A program made the position numbers and the translations under genes. 64,000 nt of DNA, taken from assembly GCA_020636215.1 (NCBI GenBank), contig JACJYG010000009.1, forward strand, positions 434,001 through 498,000. Direction: 5' to 3'. Source of the stretch: Lewinellaceae bacterium. GTDB taxonomy: Bacteria; Bacteroidota; Bacteroidia; Chitinophagales; Saprospiraceae. Shown here in pieces: positions 35,717-45,728 of the stretch. The notes beneath the pieces are model-generated. The model saw nothing but the letters and a program-made list of their open reading frames with translations. It was not told where the DNA came from and did no database searches. The first letter of the stretch is position 1. Every line of letters begins with the position of its first letter.

Positions 35717-36431
35717 CTTGTTTTTGTTGAATATTACCATGAGTAACCCCCGAACCAGTTGCATTGATGTTATGCACTTCTGTATTTCCTGTACCCCTAT
35801 TTCGGCTACCATTTGAACCTGGAAAATTTGAAGTACCACTATCGCTACTACTGCTTTGGCTGGAAGAATTTGAACTAGTAGCCCCCGTAGATCTAGAAGT
35901 TGAAGATACTCCTGAGTCGTCTGTTTGATAAAAATTAATATTTACTCGTACGTTCTCTGGTACATCTTTATTTACTGTAGCATTTTGTAGTGGACCATCG
36001 GAACCATCCACTGTTATAAGGAGGTCTACAGGAATATTATCTTCCTCTACTTTCGTCGCTAGATCCATAGCAACATCGACGCCATAACTGTATCCATATA
36101 AGATTACCTGATCACCATCTTCATAGTTTTCAGTAATAAAATCGTATCCATTACTGACACCCGATGCTGAAGTGAAGCCAGGTGCAATTACTCTACCTTC
36201 AAATTCTCTGTTACTCTCCGCTGCTGCTCTTTCTGTGGCTTTATAAAATTCACCAGTGTGTCCGGCCGCAGCAGGAGTGGTCGTTTTACCACCACCTGTA
36301 GGTCCACCATGATACATAATTGCAAGGACTTTCTGTAGCCCCCAAAGGTCTATATGAGCAATTGGCTCATTTTCCGCATAATTATAAGTAGTCACATGTG
36401 GAAATTGATCCGCAATTGGATCTACACCCAA
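35658..36431 (-). CDS. Cassette 6: short RHS remnant with lipase-like toxin tip
   Basis: 257-residue frame starting in the core (GVDPIADQFPHVTTYNYAEN, then IDLWGLQKVLAI). The tip is an alpha/beta hydrolase: QVILYGYSYGVDVAMDLA has the GxSxG elbow, followed by strand VDLLITVDGSDGP with a possible acid residue. A Ser/Asn/Gly-rich low-complexity linker (SSNSSSQSSSSDSGTSN) leads to a His near the end (THGNIQQ). A phospholipase or esterase toxin is likely. There is no start signal of its own; upstream of 36431 the core is gone. Confidence 0.65.
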   Translation of the reverse strand: MGVDPIADQFPHVTTYNYAENEPIAHIDLWGLQKVLAIMYHGGPTGGGKTTTPAAAGHTGEFYKATERAAAESNREFEGRVIAPGFTSASGVSNGYDFITENYEDGDQVILYGYSYGVDVAMDLATKVEEDNIPVDLLITVDGSDGPLQNATVNKDVPENVRVNINFYQTDDSGVSSTSRSTGATSSNSSSQSSSSDSGTSNFPGSNGSRNRGTGNTEVHNINATGSGVTHGNIQQKQDGYIRMYIRQAIQNYQKNN

Positions 36432-36561
36432 GAATCTCTGCTTTCAGAGGTCATCGTAAAAGTAAAAGTATGACCTTTAAGACAAGAAAGGAATTCTGTA
36501 TGCCCTCGACGGGCTGCTCAGGGACACCAAGACCCGGCTCGCATACCAATGACAAAAGGAA

Positions 36562-36597
36562 AAGCCCCGGCCAGAAAATGGGCGGGGCTTTTTTGAC
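36562..36597 (+). terminator. Strong hairpin with T-run
   Basis: AAAAGCCCCGGCCAGAAAAT then GGGCGGGGCTTTTTTG: GCCCCG pairs with CGGGGC and is followed by T6 on plus and T4 on minus, so it could act both ways. It separates cassettes 5 and 6. Confidence 0.75.
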
Positions 36598-36622
36598 TCC
36601 TAATTCGGCGTTTTTCATCAAT

Positions 36623-36907
36623 TTAAGTTGTCATGTTATACCCCATTAGAACGTAAAGCAGCAGAGATAAGATGATATAAAACATGTCACCCTTTTCCAT
36701 GAATTTATTCTTCTTCAACTTGGAAAAAATAACTACAACAAAATAAAGGTTGATGATTACACAAAAAGGCACTAAAAATAAATTCATCAATCCAAGTTCC
36801 GTTCGCAGCTCTTCCCTAACCTTATCTGTCAGAAATGCTTGAGCATGTAGAAGGTACAAAATGACAAGCACGCTCGTTCGGAGTAATTTTCTATTTTTTA
36901 AATTCAT
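36623..36907 (-). CDS. Small membrane protein, candidate immunity protein of cassette 5
   Basis: 94 residues with three hydrophobic helices (LLRTSVLVILYLLHAQAF, LFLVPFCVIINLYFVVVIF, MFYIILSLLLYVLMGYN). ATG overlaps the toxin stop by 4 nt, so translation is coupled. Confidence 0.55.
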   Translation of the reverse strand: MNLKNRKLLRTSVLVILYLLHAQAFLTDKVREELRTELGLMNLFLVPFCVIINLYFVVVIFSKLKKNKFMEKGDMFYIILSLLLYVLMGYNMTT

Positions 36908-37699
36908 TGCTTTTCTTTTTGAGTGTTTTGGTTGTACATCTCCCCTGCCTTTATTGCTCGCTGGTCAGCATCGGCATCCATAAAAAGCTCATTTAACTCA
37001 GACCCAATCTTTGCTGCCGACGGTGAAAATCCGGAGTCGTTCATCCAAGCCCCCCACATGAAGTTTCCGGCATCGTATAAATTAAACAACCTAAAGTCAT
37101 CTCCGAACTTAAAGTAATGTTGGTTTTCAACATAGTGGGTCCTCAACGTGCCATCTTCCAAATAGACGTGCTCATCACCAGTCCCATCTTTACCAAAATA
37201 GTTTGGAACTAAATGACTCATCACAAAGTCAGCCTCACCATGTGATTTGGATGCAACGTTCAGCCAAGTTCCCTCCCCTGCTGCATCAATTGCAGATGCA
37301 AGCTCATCATTCGATATGTTGAAGAAAACCCTGTCTCCATCCTCAAAATTTCTTGTTGAAATGTCTGAGTCCAAATTCTCAATATCGTTCAGATGGAGTA
37401 CTTGGCTTGTTTCCTCCATCACAAAAAGATTAACAGGGTTACCTGTCCTTTCAACCCTTGACACTTTTCCTGAAGAGTTTAAATAGATAATGTCATCCGC
37501 CGCCCTACCATCTGGGTCTATGAACTGAATTGGGTTTCCTATTGCATAATTATATGGTGTCCATGAGTAGAAATCTTCCGCCAGCGGATCCACCCCCGTA
37601 AACCTCCCCAGCGCCGGGTCGTACCACCGCGCCCCGTACTCGTAGAGGTTGATCTCGTAGTCGGCGCTGAGCTCCTTGCCATTATACAGGTACTTGTTC

Positions 37700-37738
37700 T
37701 TCCCGACCTTTCAGGTACGGGACCTTCGCTGCGCTTCG
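37700..37738. repeat. 39-nt palindromic insertion in RHS core (site 3)
   Basis: As at 20764. Confidence 0.8.
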
Positions 37739-37757
37739 GCCGGCGCCACCGTCTCAT

Positions 37758-37793
37758 ACCCCGCCTTCGCCCTTAGGGGCTATGGCGGACGAA
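37758..37793. repeat. 35-nt palindromic insertion in RHS core (site 4)
   Basis: As at 24498, with two base changes (CTTAGGGGCTATGG). Confidence 0.75.
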
Positions 37794-37943
37794 GCACGGC
37801 CCCAGGTGGTTCATGCCAAACGGATAATAGTGGGCCTCTTGCGTAATCTCCAGTTCATTGACCGCCGTCGTCGGGTCCTCTTCTGTCAGCTCAATCAAGC
37901 CGTCCTGGTTGAAATCGGAGAATACCAGCCGCGTATTACCAAG

Positions 37944-37970
37944 AGCTTGTCCCGTACCCGCAGGGTCGGG
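37944..37970. repeat. 27-nt palindromic insertion in RHS core (site 1)
   Basis: As at 24750, one base changed (CGCAGGG); in frame, adding PDPAGTGQA. Confidence 0.75.
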
Positions 37971-38057
37971 ATGATCCTGATGGAAACACTCCGCTCGGTA
38001 GCGGGTGATCGTACCCCCTGTATACTCCGCCACCATACGGCCGTCCGGCGTATAAAT

Positions 38058-38128
38058 GTGCCGACGATAAATGTCGGCACATAGTGACTGGCAAGGGTTG
38101 TCCATCAATCCTTGCCACGTCAGCTATG
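38058..38128. repeat. Two adjacent hairpins inserted in RHS core
   Basis: GTGCCGAC/GTCGGCAC (38058-38080) and CATAG-GACTGGCAAGG/CCTTGCCA-GTC-CTATG (38080-38128), inserted after the YTPDGRM segment of cassette 5. Other cores lack them. Confidence 0.65.
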
Positions 38129-38162
38129 CTTCCAGTTTCCCATCGAGGTACTCGATGCTGGA

Positions 38163-38347
38163 GTGCTTGTTGGGAGGTGGTCATTTGAGCTGCAAATGCC
38201 AGCTTATGGAATCCCGACAGAAAGTCGGGACAGGCTCTCACTTTGCCATTTTTAAGCCCCGTAGCGCTGCTATGAGGCTTAAAAATGGCTTCGTGAGAAC
38301 CCATAATCTGACATTTTCGCCTTCAAAGCACACCTCCCAATGAGCAC
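38163..38347. mobile_element. MITE-like element (185 bp) inserted in RHS core
   Basis: Ends GTGCTTGTTGGGAGGTG and CACCTCCCAATGAGCAC are imperfect inverted repeats. Inside, GGCTTAAAAATGGC pairs with GCCATTTTTAAGCC. It splits the GEFG...IEYLDG part of cassette 5. No target duplication was found, and no transposase is inside. Confidence 0.6.
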
Positions 38348-38540
38348 TTAAGCGTAGCCGGTGACGCCGAACTCCCCGTGTTTGAACCACTTGCAGCCCG
38401 TAGCGTCGTAGATCAGCCTCATTTGGCCGATCTGTGTTGGCAAATTAAGGAACTTGGGGGAAATTGCTGGCATTTTCACTGCGGACAGGAGGCTTGCCTG
38501 GCCGCAAAAGGACAGATTTTCGAGGACAAAACGGGACAAG

Positions 38541-38720
38541 CCGCTACCTTAGCCCCCGTGCGATAAGCCTCCTTCGCCTTTGGAGCTTCGGCTGCCGGGG
38601 AACATCGCAACGAGTTGCGAAGGGGTGGTTTTGGTGAAGTTAGGGGACGGCGAATAATGGTCAAGTTGGTAGGATGCTAACGGAGGGACGCTTTTTATCT
38701 CCAAAAGCGGCCTCCAAGCT
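38541..38720. other. Non-coding stretch between cassettes 4 and 5
   Basis: No gene or clear core homology. Confidence 0.4.
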
Positions 38721-39293
38721 CTAAGTCGGAAGAGACTCGATCTGCCAATATCTGCAATCAGGATTGAGTTGTCTGCTTACCTGGCGCATTTTATTGAAAT
38801 CAATAACTCTTTTACCCTCCGGGTTAAAGCTTATAATTCCATTTTCATAACAAGCAATTTGTGTCTTGATAAAGCTATATAATGACGAATAGATTTTTAT
38901 TGGTTCCATAATTGCCATTCCAGGAGATAAAATATACAACGAGCCATAATCCTCCATTTTTTTATTCAGGTTAATAATGATGTAATCCTCTACAAGAATG
39001 GGGAAATATTCAGGCCCTACTAACTCCAACTCTTCAATAATTTCTTTGTAAGCTTTAATGGCAGTATCCAAAGAAACAAAAATGCCAAAAGGAAATATCG
39101 AAGAAGAAACAGATGGAACAGTCCAATCTTTCAGCCCGTCATGCCATTGATATAAAGAAGCCAGGCTTTCAGTTGGAGTTAAACCTAATCTTTGAACATT
39201 ATTTTCTATTCGTACCTTCTCAATGCCTGCGTTGTAGTAATCGAAAATATTCGCTTTTTTTAGTTGAATTACCTGTTCTAGCTGTTTAAACAT
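38721..39293 (-). CDS. SMI1/KNR4 (SUKH)-family immunity protein of cassette 4
   Basis: 190 residues. The N-terminal helix with GLTPTESLASLYQWHDGL, then SSSIFPFGIFVSLDTAIKAY and YFPILVEDYIIINLNKK, is the SUKH pattern (LxxFY..hNG, W/F-P-hD strand, gly-rich loop). SUKH proteins are the commonest immunity superfamily for nuclease toxins, which agrees with the NucA/NucB tip encoded 153 nt upstream. Cytosolic, no signal peptide. No other family competes for this assignment. Confidence 0.8.
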   Translation of the reverse strand: MFKQLEQVIQLKKANIFDYYNAGIEKVRIENNVQRLGLTPTESLASLYQWHDGLKDWTVPSVSSSIFPFGIFVSLDTAIKAYKEIIEELELVGPEYFPILVEDYIIINLNKKMEDYGSLYILSPGMAIMEPIKIYSSLYSFIKTQIACYENGIISFNPEGKRVIDFNKMRQVSRQLNPDCRYWQIESLPT

Positions 39294-39446
39294 AAAAAAA
39301 TTGTTTCATTTGATTATTGCAAATAGTCAAAGTTCATTGTTAGAGGCCACGATTTCTTAAATTTGCGCAGAGAGTAGAGAAAGTATTTAAAATCCAAATT
39401 CACCTTTCCATTTCCAATACTCCCTGGCCATTTAAAATGAATTCAG

Positions 39447-42419
39447 TTATGTCCCTTGAGGGTTTTGGGGAATTGGAAATAAAGCCGGATCTTTCCAAAT
39501 TATAATTGGAAATCTTCCAGCAGCACGTTTGAGTAGTTCCACTCCAAAGCTTTTTATTTGCCTTAACCTTGTTACGTTCCTCATCTTCCTGGTTTTAGAG
39601 TTAACATCTTGAGCCAGTTTAGCAGCAGCCGGAATTCTGGGGCTGTCAGTATCACTCCGTGGAACAGGTAGAACTAAAAACTTATCTCCAGATTCCAATT
39701 GAGAATATAGCGTACTGAGTTGTCCTCCCTGAGTGGCATTTTCACGCCCAGGAACATATGCCACTGAAGCACCTCTTCCTCCTTCCTCAGTACTAGCATA
39801 AGGATATTCGTCTCTATGCAAACCTTCAGAATATCTTGACAAAACTCCATCTAATGCTTCTTCTCTTCGGCGATTTCGATTATCAGCATTTGAATCATAA
39901 GTTAAAATTTCTGGTTTCCCTTTACTAAATGAATTTAAGGTGTGATCGAATATTTTTGGAGTGAATTCTTCAAAAACGAAATGGATGCCCTTTATTGCTT
40001 CTATGTTTTTTTGTATGAAGCCAAATAATCTTTGAGCATCTTTCCCTGTAAACTTCACTCCTCCATTAGTTTTCTCTATTGCTTTCCCATCAGGGTCAAT
40101 GAACTGAATTGGGTTGCCTATAGCATAATTGTATGGTGTCCATGAGTAGAAATTCTCCGCACTCGGATCCACCGCCGTCCACCTCCCAATAGCCCCATCA
40201 TACCACCTGGCCCCATAATCCATCAAATTGATGCCGTAGTCTTCGTTAAGTTCCTTGCCATTGTACAGGTACTTGTTCTCCGGAGCCACCGTCGCATACC
40301 AGGGCCCCAGATGCCCCATACCGAATGGGTAGTAATGTGCTTCCTGCGTTATCTCCAGCTCATTCAACGGCGTACTGGGGTTCTCCTCCTCCAGGTCAAT
40401 ACGCCCATTCTGGTTAAAGTCCGAGAAGCCGAGCCTTGTATTTCCAAGGTGATCCTGGTGGAAATACTCCGCCCGGAAGCGGGTTATGCCAGGGCCGCCG
40501 TTGTACTCCGCCACCAGCCGCCCGTCGGGCAGGTTGATGGCTTCCAGTTGGCCGTCGCGGTATTCGATGCCGCCGTCATAAAGAACTGCTCCAAACTCAC
40601 CATCCTTTTTCCACTTTCGCCCTGTAGCGTCGTAGGTGAGGGACATGGCGCCGATGGAAGTAGGTAAGTTAAGGAAATTGTATTGCATCATCAACCCCTT
40701 GTGGGGGTCGAAGGTGAGGTTGCCGTTGTTGTCATGCACATACTCGGCCGAGGGGCTTACCCCCGGTTTGAAGCCATAGGGGCGATAGGGGGTTGGAGCC
40801 AGGTCTCCCACCCTTAACAGCCGGTTGCTGGGCGTATCGTAAACCAACGTCATCCGGTCTATCTCCTGCGGCGTAAAGCAGTTTGCATCTGGAACCAGGC
40901 CGCGCCGGGTAATGGACAGGATATTCCCCACATCGTCATAAGACGCGCTTACCTGATAGTAATTGTTCATATCGATAATGGGGGTAATATCGGTAGGGCT
41001 TGCCAGGCGCTCCTCGCCATAATTGGCGCTCACCAGGCGGTTTAGGGGATCATACCCGAACTCATAAAACTTGACAACCCGGTCAGTAACCTTCCAGCGC
41101 AAACGCTGGATATTGCCATTGGGCTCATACCTGTCGAAGTACATGGCAAACAATGGCCGCCGCTTGGTGATCACCACATCTATCTGTTCGCTGGGCGATG
41201 AAACCACTATTTCATCCAGCAACAGGTATGGGCCTTCCAGCATGCTCATCAACGTATCCGGCACATAAGCCGTTGAACCGTCGCATAGCGCAATGAGCTT
41301 GATGGTTAAGGGGTAGGTAAAATCGCCGGCATCCATATTGCAGATGGCATTGTAGATTTGGGCCAGCGATGCTTCCTGCTCCTGCTTTTCCACTTCCGTA
41401 CAGCCCAAATCCGGCGGCTGGCAGCCCTCCTCTGGTGTTGGCGGGGAGCAATCCGGCAGATCTACCAACTCCTGGGCACGGGTGGCAATGAACCCGCTCA
41501 CATCCAGGGCCTGCTGTATGCCGCTTTGGCGAACAACCTGCACCGTGTCATTCTGGTTCTCTATATGCACTCTCCTTTCCCTCGTATACGGGATGGCTAT
41601 ACTGGATAATTCCTCCCGGAATGCCAGGCGCGATTCCCCATTTCCGAATATAACGCGGTACAAAGCAGTGGGGTAGGTTAAGTTGCCCGCGCTTTGCTGG
41701 GCGAATACACCTTCAAGGCTTTGTATGGCCCCTGCGTGGTTTTCCCCATCTGGATAAGCGGGAGGTGTAAAACAGGGCACTTCTCTGGGGTTTGCCTGCT
41801 TGAAGTTGATGAGCCCGCTACTACTCCCTGGAATGAACGAGATGCCTTCAAAATGGTAATCCGTCTTTGTTATTGCAATGGCAAATAAGCCTGGTTTGTT
41901 GAGCAGTTCATACACCTGCACATTTTCAAACACATAGCCATTGGCAAACAGCCAGTTTGCAATATCCTGGGCCAACTGGCTGCTTTCCGTATACCCGTAC
42001 CCATAGCCCGGCAAGTTCATCAACTGGCCGCCATTGCCGTAGATGCCTTGAACGAAGGCGTTGGCGTACCAGTCGAAAATGAGCCCATAGTCTGCCACTT
42101 CCACCGTGCAGGGTTCTGCCGGCGGCTCGGTGGGCGGCGGGCATGGTATAATCTGTTGGCCGCTCTTCTTAAATGTCCCTACAATTTCACTTGCGCCGTA
42201 TTCGCTCACCGTTTTTTCAAAGCCAAGGTTTGTCCCTTTTACCTCAATGGAGATGGCGAAATACTCATTATGGTGGTTTTCAAAGGAAACAGACACATCG
42301 CCAAAAAGGTAGCCATTCTGGCTCATATAGGTTATCAAATCATTTTTTAGCCTACCCGCCTCCCCGGAAATGTGGTAGCAGGCTTTTTTGCTATTGCAAG
42401 ACGGGGGTTCACCGGATGC
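39447..42419 (-). CDS. Cassette 4: long RHS protein with NucA/NucB DNase tip, 5'-truncated
   Basis: Open from 42419 to 39447 (about 990 codons); no ATG near the 5' end (first usable start TTG 42338), so the N-terminus is missing. Two copies of a ~90-residue unit open the protein (NDLITYMSQNGYLFGDVSVS; AQDIANWLFANGYVFENVQV). Then come a Pro/Cys-rich linker, several YD repeats (YDPLNRLVSANYG, YDDVGNILSITRRG) and the RHS core ending FIDPDGKA. The tip has ILTYDSNADNRNRRREEALD, then RDEYPYASTEEGG and ENATQGGQL, the signature order of NucA/NucB-type deoxyribonucleases. It uniquely shows no palindromic insertion. Its 5' end meets a GGGGGTTCACCGG motif also found at 46003. Confidence 0.8.
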   Translation of the reverse strand, partial: ASGEPPSCNSKKACYHISGEAGRLKNDLITYMSQNGYLFGDVSVSFENHHNEYFAISIEVKGTNLGFEKTVSEYGASEIVGTFKKSGQQIIPCPPPTEPPAEPCTVEVADYGLIFDWYANAFVQGIYGNGGQLMNLPGYGYGYTESSQLAQDIANWLFANGYVFENVQVYELLNKPGLFAIAITKTDYHFEGISFIPGSSSGLINFKQANPREVPCFTPPAYPDGENHAGAIQSLEGVFAQQSAGNLTYPTALYRVIFGNGESRLAFREELSSIAIPYTRERRVHIENQNDTVQVVRQSGIQQALDVSGFIATRAQELVDLPDCSPPTPEEGCQPPDLGCTEVEKQEQEASLAQIYNAICNMDAGDFTYPLTIKLIALCDGSTAYVPDTLMSMLEGPYLLLDEIVVSSPSEQIDVVITKRRPLFAMYFDRYEPNGNIQRLRWKVTDRVVKFYEFGYDPLNRLVSANYGEERLASPTDITPIIDMNNYYQVSASYDDVGNILSITRRGLVPDANCFTPQEIDRMTLVYDTPSNRLLRVGDLAPTPYRPYGFKPGVSPSAEYVHDNNGNLTFDPHKGLMMQYNFLNLPTSIGAMSLTYDATGRKWKKDGEFGAVLYDGGIEYRDGQLEAINLPDGRLVAEYNGGPGITRFRAEYFHQDHLGNTRLGFSDFNQNGRIDLEEENPSTPLNELEITQEAHYYPFGMGHLGPWYATVAPENKYLYNGKELNEDYGINLMDYGARWYDGAIGRWTAVDPSAENFYSWTPYNYAIGNPIQFIDPDGKAIEKTNGGVKFTGKDAQRLFGFIQKNIEAIKGIHFVFEEFTPKIFDHTLNSFSKGKPEILTYDSNADNRNRRREEALDGVLSRYSEGLHRDEYPYASTEEGGRGASVAYVPGRENATQGGQLSTLYSQLESGDKFLVLPVPRSDTDSPRIPAAAKLAQDVNSKTRKMRNVTRLRQIKSFGVELLKRAAGRFPIIIWKDPALFPIPQNPQGT

Positions 42420-42493
42420 TTACGTATCAACCACCTCTCAATCCCCGTGGAGTAAAGTGTAAAACACCTACAAACAAAAGAATGGCTCCAAAA

Positions 42494-42817
42494 CTACCAA
42501 GTCCGCCAATTGTCAATGTATTCTGTTTGTGCATCCAATCCAACGATATTACCAAGTGCGTATAGTACATCGCATAACCCTTCTCTTTCTTCAGTATCGA
42601 TCCTGCTTTCTATACTTTTATTTTGGTCGATTTCATTAATTTTTTTAACGACCTCTTCAAACAACATCATTACCTTTTCATCTCCTGAGTTTTCAGGCAA
42701 TGCAATTAATCTATTTCGTAAGTCATGTAATTCCTTTAGAAGGTACGGCTTAATATCCTCGTAACAAACTTCAAGGTATTCTTCAAACTTAATGGCTTCC
42801 ATTTCTTTTCTTTTCAT
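42494..42817 (-). CDS. Small helical protein, candidate immunity protein of cassette 3
   Basis: 107 residues, highly charged, almost all helical (FEEYLEVCYEDIKPYLLKEL; VMMLFEEVVKKINEIDQNK), no signal. Starts 57 nt after the toxin stop; MEAIKF at 42802 is an alternative start. Cytosolic location agrees with a nuclease target. Confidence 0.6.
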   Translation of the reverse strand: MKRKEMEAIKFEEYLEVCYEDIKPYLLKELHDLRNRLIALPENSGDEKVMMLFEEVVKKINEIDQNKSIESRIDTEEREGLCDVLYALGNIVGLDAQTEYIDNWRTW

Positions 42818-42874
42818 AGCAATTTCTTATATAAAATTAATAAGTGATTCATGACGAGAGAGTTGTTGATTTTT

Positions 42875-44155
42875 CTAAAAACCAAACCTTGCCCTCCAAT
42901 TAGGCATATTATTATCCAACCATTCTTCTCCTTTTGTAACATCGCCACTAGAATTATACTTATTGGCTATTTTACCTCCTTTGGGACCACCATTGAAGTT
43001 AATTATTGCTGCCTCAATGTCTAAAAGCCTGTTCTCAGGAGCATTAAAGTAATCAGTAAAAGGTAAAGGTGCTTTATTTACTTTAGGATACCGGCCAGTA
43101 ATTGTAGTAGAAGTTTTCCCTATGTAAGGCAAACCATCTTTTGTCCCAATATAAACCAAGTTGCTTCCCGCTTTTTCAATCCCTCCATAGATAGAATATC
43201 TGCTACCTCCCCTAATCGCTGCGGCCAAATCGTCTGATAATACTCGGACTCCCTCCAATTCGCTTACTTCTCTAATTGAACGCCCAATATTATCGCCAGC
43301 CCCTGGCGCTTCAGCGTCAGTGCCCAACCCCCATACTAGGCCAGCTAGGGTGTTTGCACTTTCAACTGCAGTTACAGGATTTGAAACTGCCCACCCAAAC
43401 AAGCTTTGACCCCCTCTTTTAATCAAACCCCCAAGCCCAACTCCTCCTAATCCTGCTACTCCTCCTTGAAATCTAGCCTGTGCTCTTGCCCAATATTCCT
43501 TATCATCAATTCTGCCTTCAACATAATCTTTAACATCCCTGTCCATTGCAATTTCGGCAGATACAGCTTGCAGGCCGTGTAAGTCAACATTATTTACCGG
43601 CTCATTCTCCGCATAATTATACGTACTCACCCATGGGAACTGATCCGCAATCGGATCCACCCCCGTAAACCTCCCCAGCGCCCCATCATACCACCGCGCC
43701 CCATAATCCAGCAAATTGATGCCGTAGTCTTCGTTAAGTTCCTTCCCATTGTACAAGTACTTGTTCTCTGGAGCCACCGTAGCATACCAGGGCCCAAGGT
43801 GCCTCATGCCGAATGGGTAGTAATGTGCTTCCTGGGTTATCTCCAGTTCATTTTCTCCCGTACCCGGGTTATCCTTTATTTCAATGAAACTGTCTTCGTT
43901 AAAGTCCGCAAAAGCCAACCGGGTGTTGCCTAAATGGTCCCGGTGCCAGTACTCCGCTACAAAACGGTTGATATCGCCTTCGCTTCGGTTGCTGCCGGAC
44001 GGGTATTCCGCCACCAGGCGGCCGTCGGGGGCGTAGATGGCTTCCAGTAGGCCGTCGCGGTACTCTACCCCGGCGTCGTACTCTACTGCTCCGAACTCGC
44101 CGTCCTTCTTCCACTTTCGCCCGTAGCGTCATAGGTGAGGGACATGGCGCCGGGA
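42875..44155 (-). CDS. Cassette 3: RHS fragment with GIY-YIG nuclease tip
   Basis: The core begins at about 44155 and has one base missing near 44125 (CGCCCGTAG for CGCCCTGTAG), so the frame starts properly at about 44120; the good frame from ATG 44014 gives 379 aa. After NVDLHGLQAV, residues ~150-290 are a Gly/Ala-rich pretoxin region. The tip holds NLVYIGTKDGLPYIGKTSTT, then ITGRYPKV, ENRLLDIEAAIINF (catalytic Glu) and KIANKYNS: the GIY-YIG order Y-I-G, YIGKT, R, E, N. It should nick DNA or RNA in the target cell. Start and secretion signals are missing. Confidence 0.75.
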
Positions 44156-44180
44156 AAATTCCAATAGCAATTTTTTAAGT

Positions 44181-44609
44181 TTATCCAATTATTTTCGGGA
44201 GTACAGTAATTATAACTATAAGAAAACCCACTATCCAATTATATCTTTTACTGAAGGAAAAATTATCTCTTGAAAATACGAGCATTACCAATATAATTGC
44301 TGAAGAAACTAAAGGAAGCAAAAAAATATCAATAGAAACATTTTCTTTATATAGAATATAAACTAATGCTCTTTCAAGAATACATCCAATAACATACCCA
44401 AACATCAGGGCTCTTCCTAAATAAAAATTCTTAAAGGCAATAAATCCTGCTACAAACAACATCAGGCTAAATCCAAAAGAACTTCCCGATTCCCTTATCC
44501 CAATCGAGCTGTAATACTGAATAAAAAAGAAATTAAATAAATAAATTAAGGAAGACAAAAGTCCAATTATTATTGCTACTGCCGCTAATATCTCATCTCG
44601 AATTTTCAT
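44181..44609 (-). CDS. Four-helix membrane protein, candidate immunity protein of cassette 2
   Basis: ATG at 44609 gives 142 aa, one base after the toxin stop TGA (44613-44611). Four hydrophobic helices: EILAAVAIIIGLLSSLIYLF, SFGFSLMLFVAGFIAF, IDIFLLPLVSSAIILVMLV and WIVGFLIVIITVLPKI. Position is the only evidence for immunity. Confidence 0.55.
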   Translation of the reverse strand: MKIRDEILAAVAIIIGLLSSLIYLFNFFFIQYYSSIGIRESGSSFGFSLMLFVAGFIAFKNFYLGRALMFGYVIGCILERALVYILYKENVSIDIFLLPLVSSAIILVMLVFSRDNFSFSKRYNWIVGFLIVIITVLPKIIG

Positions 44610-45123
44610 GTCAAGGCCGTTTTTTGTTCTTATCCTTATCCCTTTGATCAAAATTCAATGTTAACCTCTGGAGGCCATTATTATCCATGTATTCAAGAAT
44701 TTTGATCACAATTGGAGCAATTGAAGTGCCGTTATTTACATTATCTTGGGGACTACCTCCAATACCACTGCTGCTACTTCCTCCCAAAAAATATGTGGTA
44801 ACACTAACGCTATTCACGTCAACTTCCTCACCATTAGAACTGAAAGCGGTTACACTTGACAGATGAGGAACTCCTCCATGTTTGGTCCTATGTGGACCTT
44901 GGTCAAAAACATCTCTCAAATAGTTTTCAAACTTCATAGCATCGGCTTCGGTCTGTTTAAGGTAATTCCTTTTAGCGTTAACTTCGTCTTGATAAGCATG
45001 ATACAACTCGTGGCCCAAAGTGAAATAAGATGGATTATATACTCCATCAACAAATTTCATCTCTTGGGTATATGTTAAAGTATTGGTTATCTTATTGTAT
45101 CTTGTACCATAAAAAAGCCCCCC

Positions 45124-45175
45124 CTTAATAGTTCTTGCACTTCCATTAACTTAATAGTTCTTGCACTTCCATTAA
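45124..45175. repeat. Exact 26-bp tandem duplication inside a toxin gene
   Basis: 45124-45149 and 45150-45175 are identical (CTTAATAGTTCTTGCACTTC plus CATTAA). The length is not a multiple of three, so two units shift the frame and one unit restores it. Confidence 0.95.
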
Positions 45176-45559
45176 TGTAATATTTTTTATTTGATGCTGC
45201 TAATTTGTCAATTAACAATCTCCCCATTTTGGTAGCATAAATCTTACCAAGATCTTGAATGACTTGCTGAGAATTACGATTATTCACAATGATTATCTCT
45301 GCTCCATTCGGGTCAATAGCAATTGTTGGCATGTTTGCTACATAGCCAAAAGGAGAAATCGAAAAATATTTTTCCGCCAGCGGATCCACCCCCGTAAACC
45401 TCCCCACCGCCGGGTCATACCACCTTGCCCCATAATCCATGAGGTTGATCTCATAATCCCCATTCAGCTCCTTGCTATTATACAGGTACTTGTTCTCCGG
45501 AGCCACTGTAGCATACCAGGGCCCCATATGCCCCATACCAAACGGGTAATAGTGGGCCT

Positions 45560-45598
45560 TCCCGACACTACGGGTACGGGACCTCCGCTACGCTCCGG
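45560..45598. repeat. 39-nt palindromic insertion in RHS core (site 2)
   Basis: As at 20866 with one change (CGACACTACGGG). Confidence 0.8.
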
Positions 45599-45701
45599 CC
45601 TGCGTAATCTCCAACTCATTCTCTCCCGTACCAGGGTTATCCTTTATTTCAATGAAACTGTCTTCGTTAAAGTCCGCAAAGGCCAGCCGGGTGTTGCCTA
45701 A

Positions 45702-45728
45702 GACCTGTCCCGTACCCGAAGGGTCGGG
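45702..45728. repeat. 27-nt palindromic insertion in RHS core (site 1)
   Basis: In-frame PDPSGTGQV, as at 24750. Confidence 0.8.

Larger units (their letters stand above)
36904..38540 (-). pseudogene. Cassette 5: heavily interrupted RHS core with toxin-44-like tip
   Basis: The toxin frame 36904-37593 runs AIGNPIQFIDPDGRAADDI, then ~200 aa whose end reads YFKFGDDFRLFNLYDAGNFM then WGAWMNDSGFSPSAAKIGSE and DADADQRAIKAGEMY. D..GNF..G....GF and D..AI..G..Y match the pattern of bacterial toxin 44 tips. The core upstream (FLNLPTQIGQMRLIYDATGC at 38440) is broken by a 185-bp MITE-like insert, two hairpins (38058-38128) and three palindromic inserts. The tip itself is intact. Confidence 0.65.
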
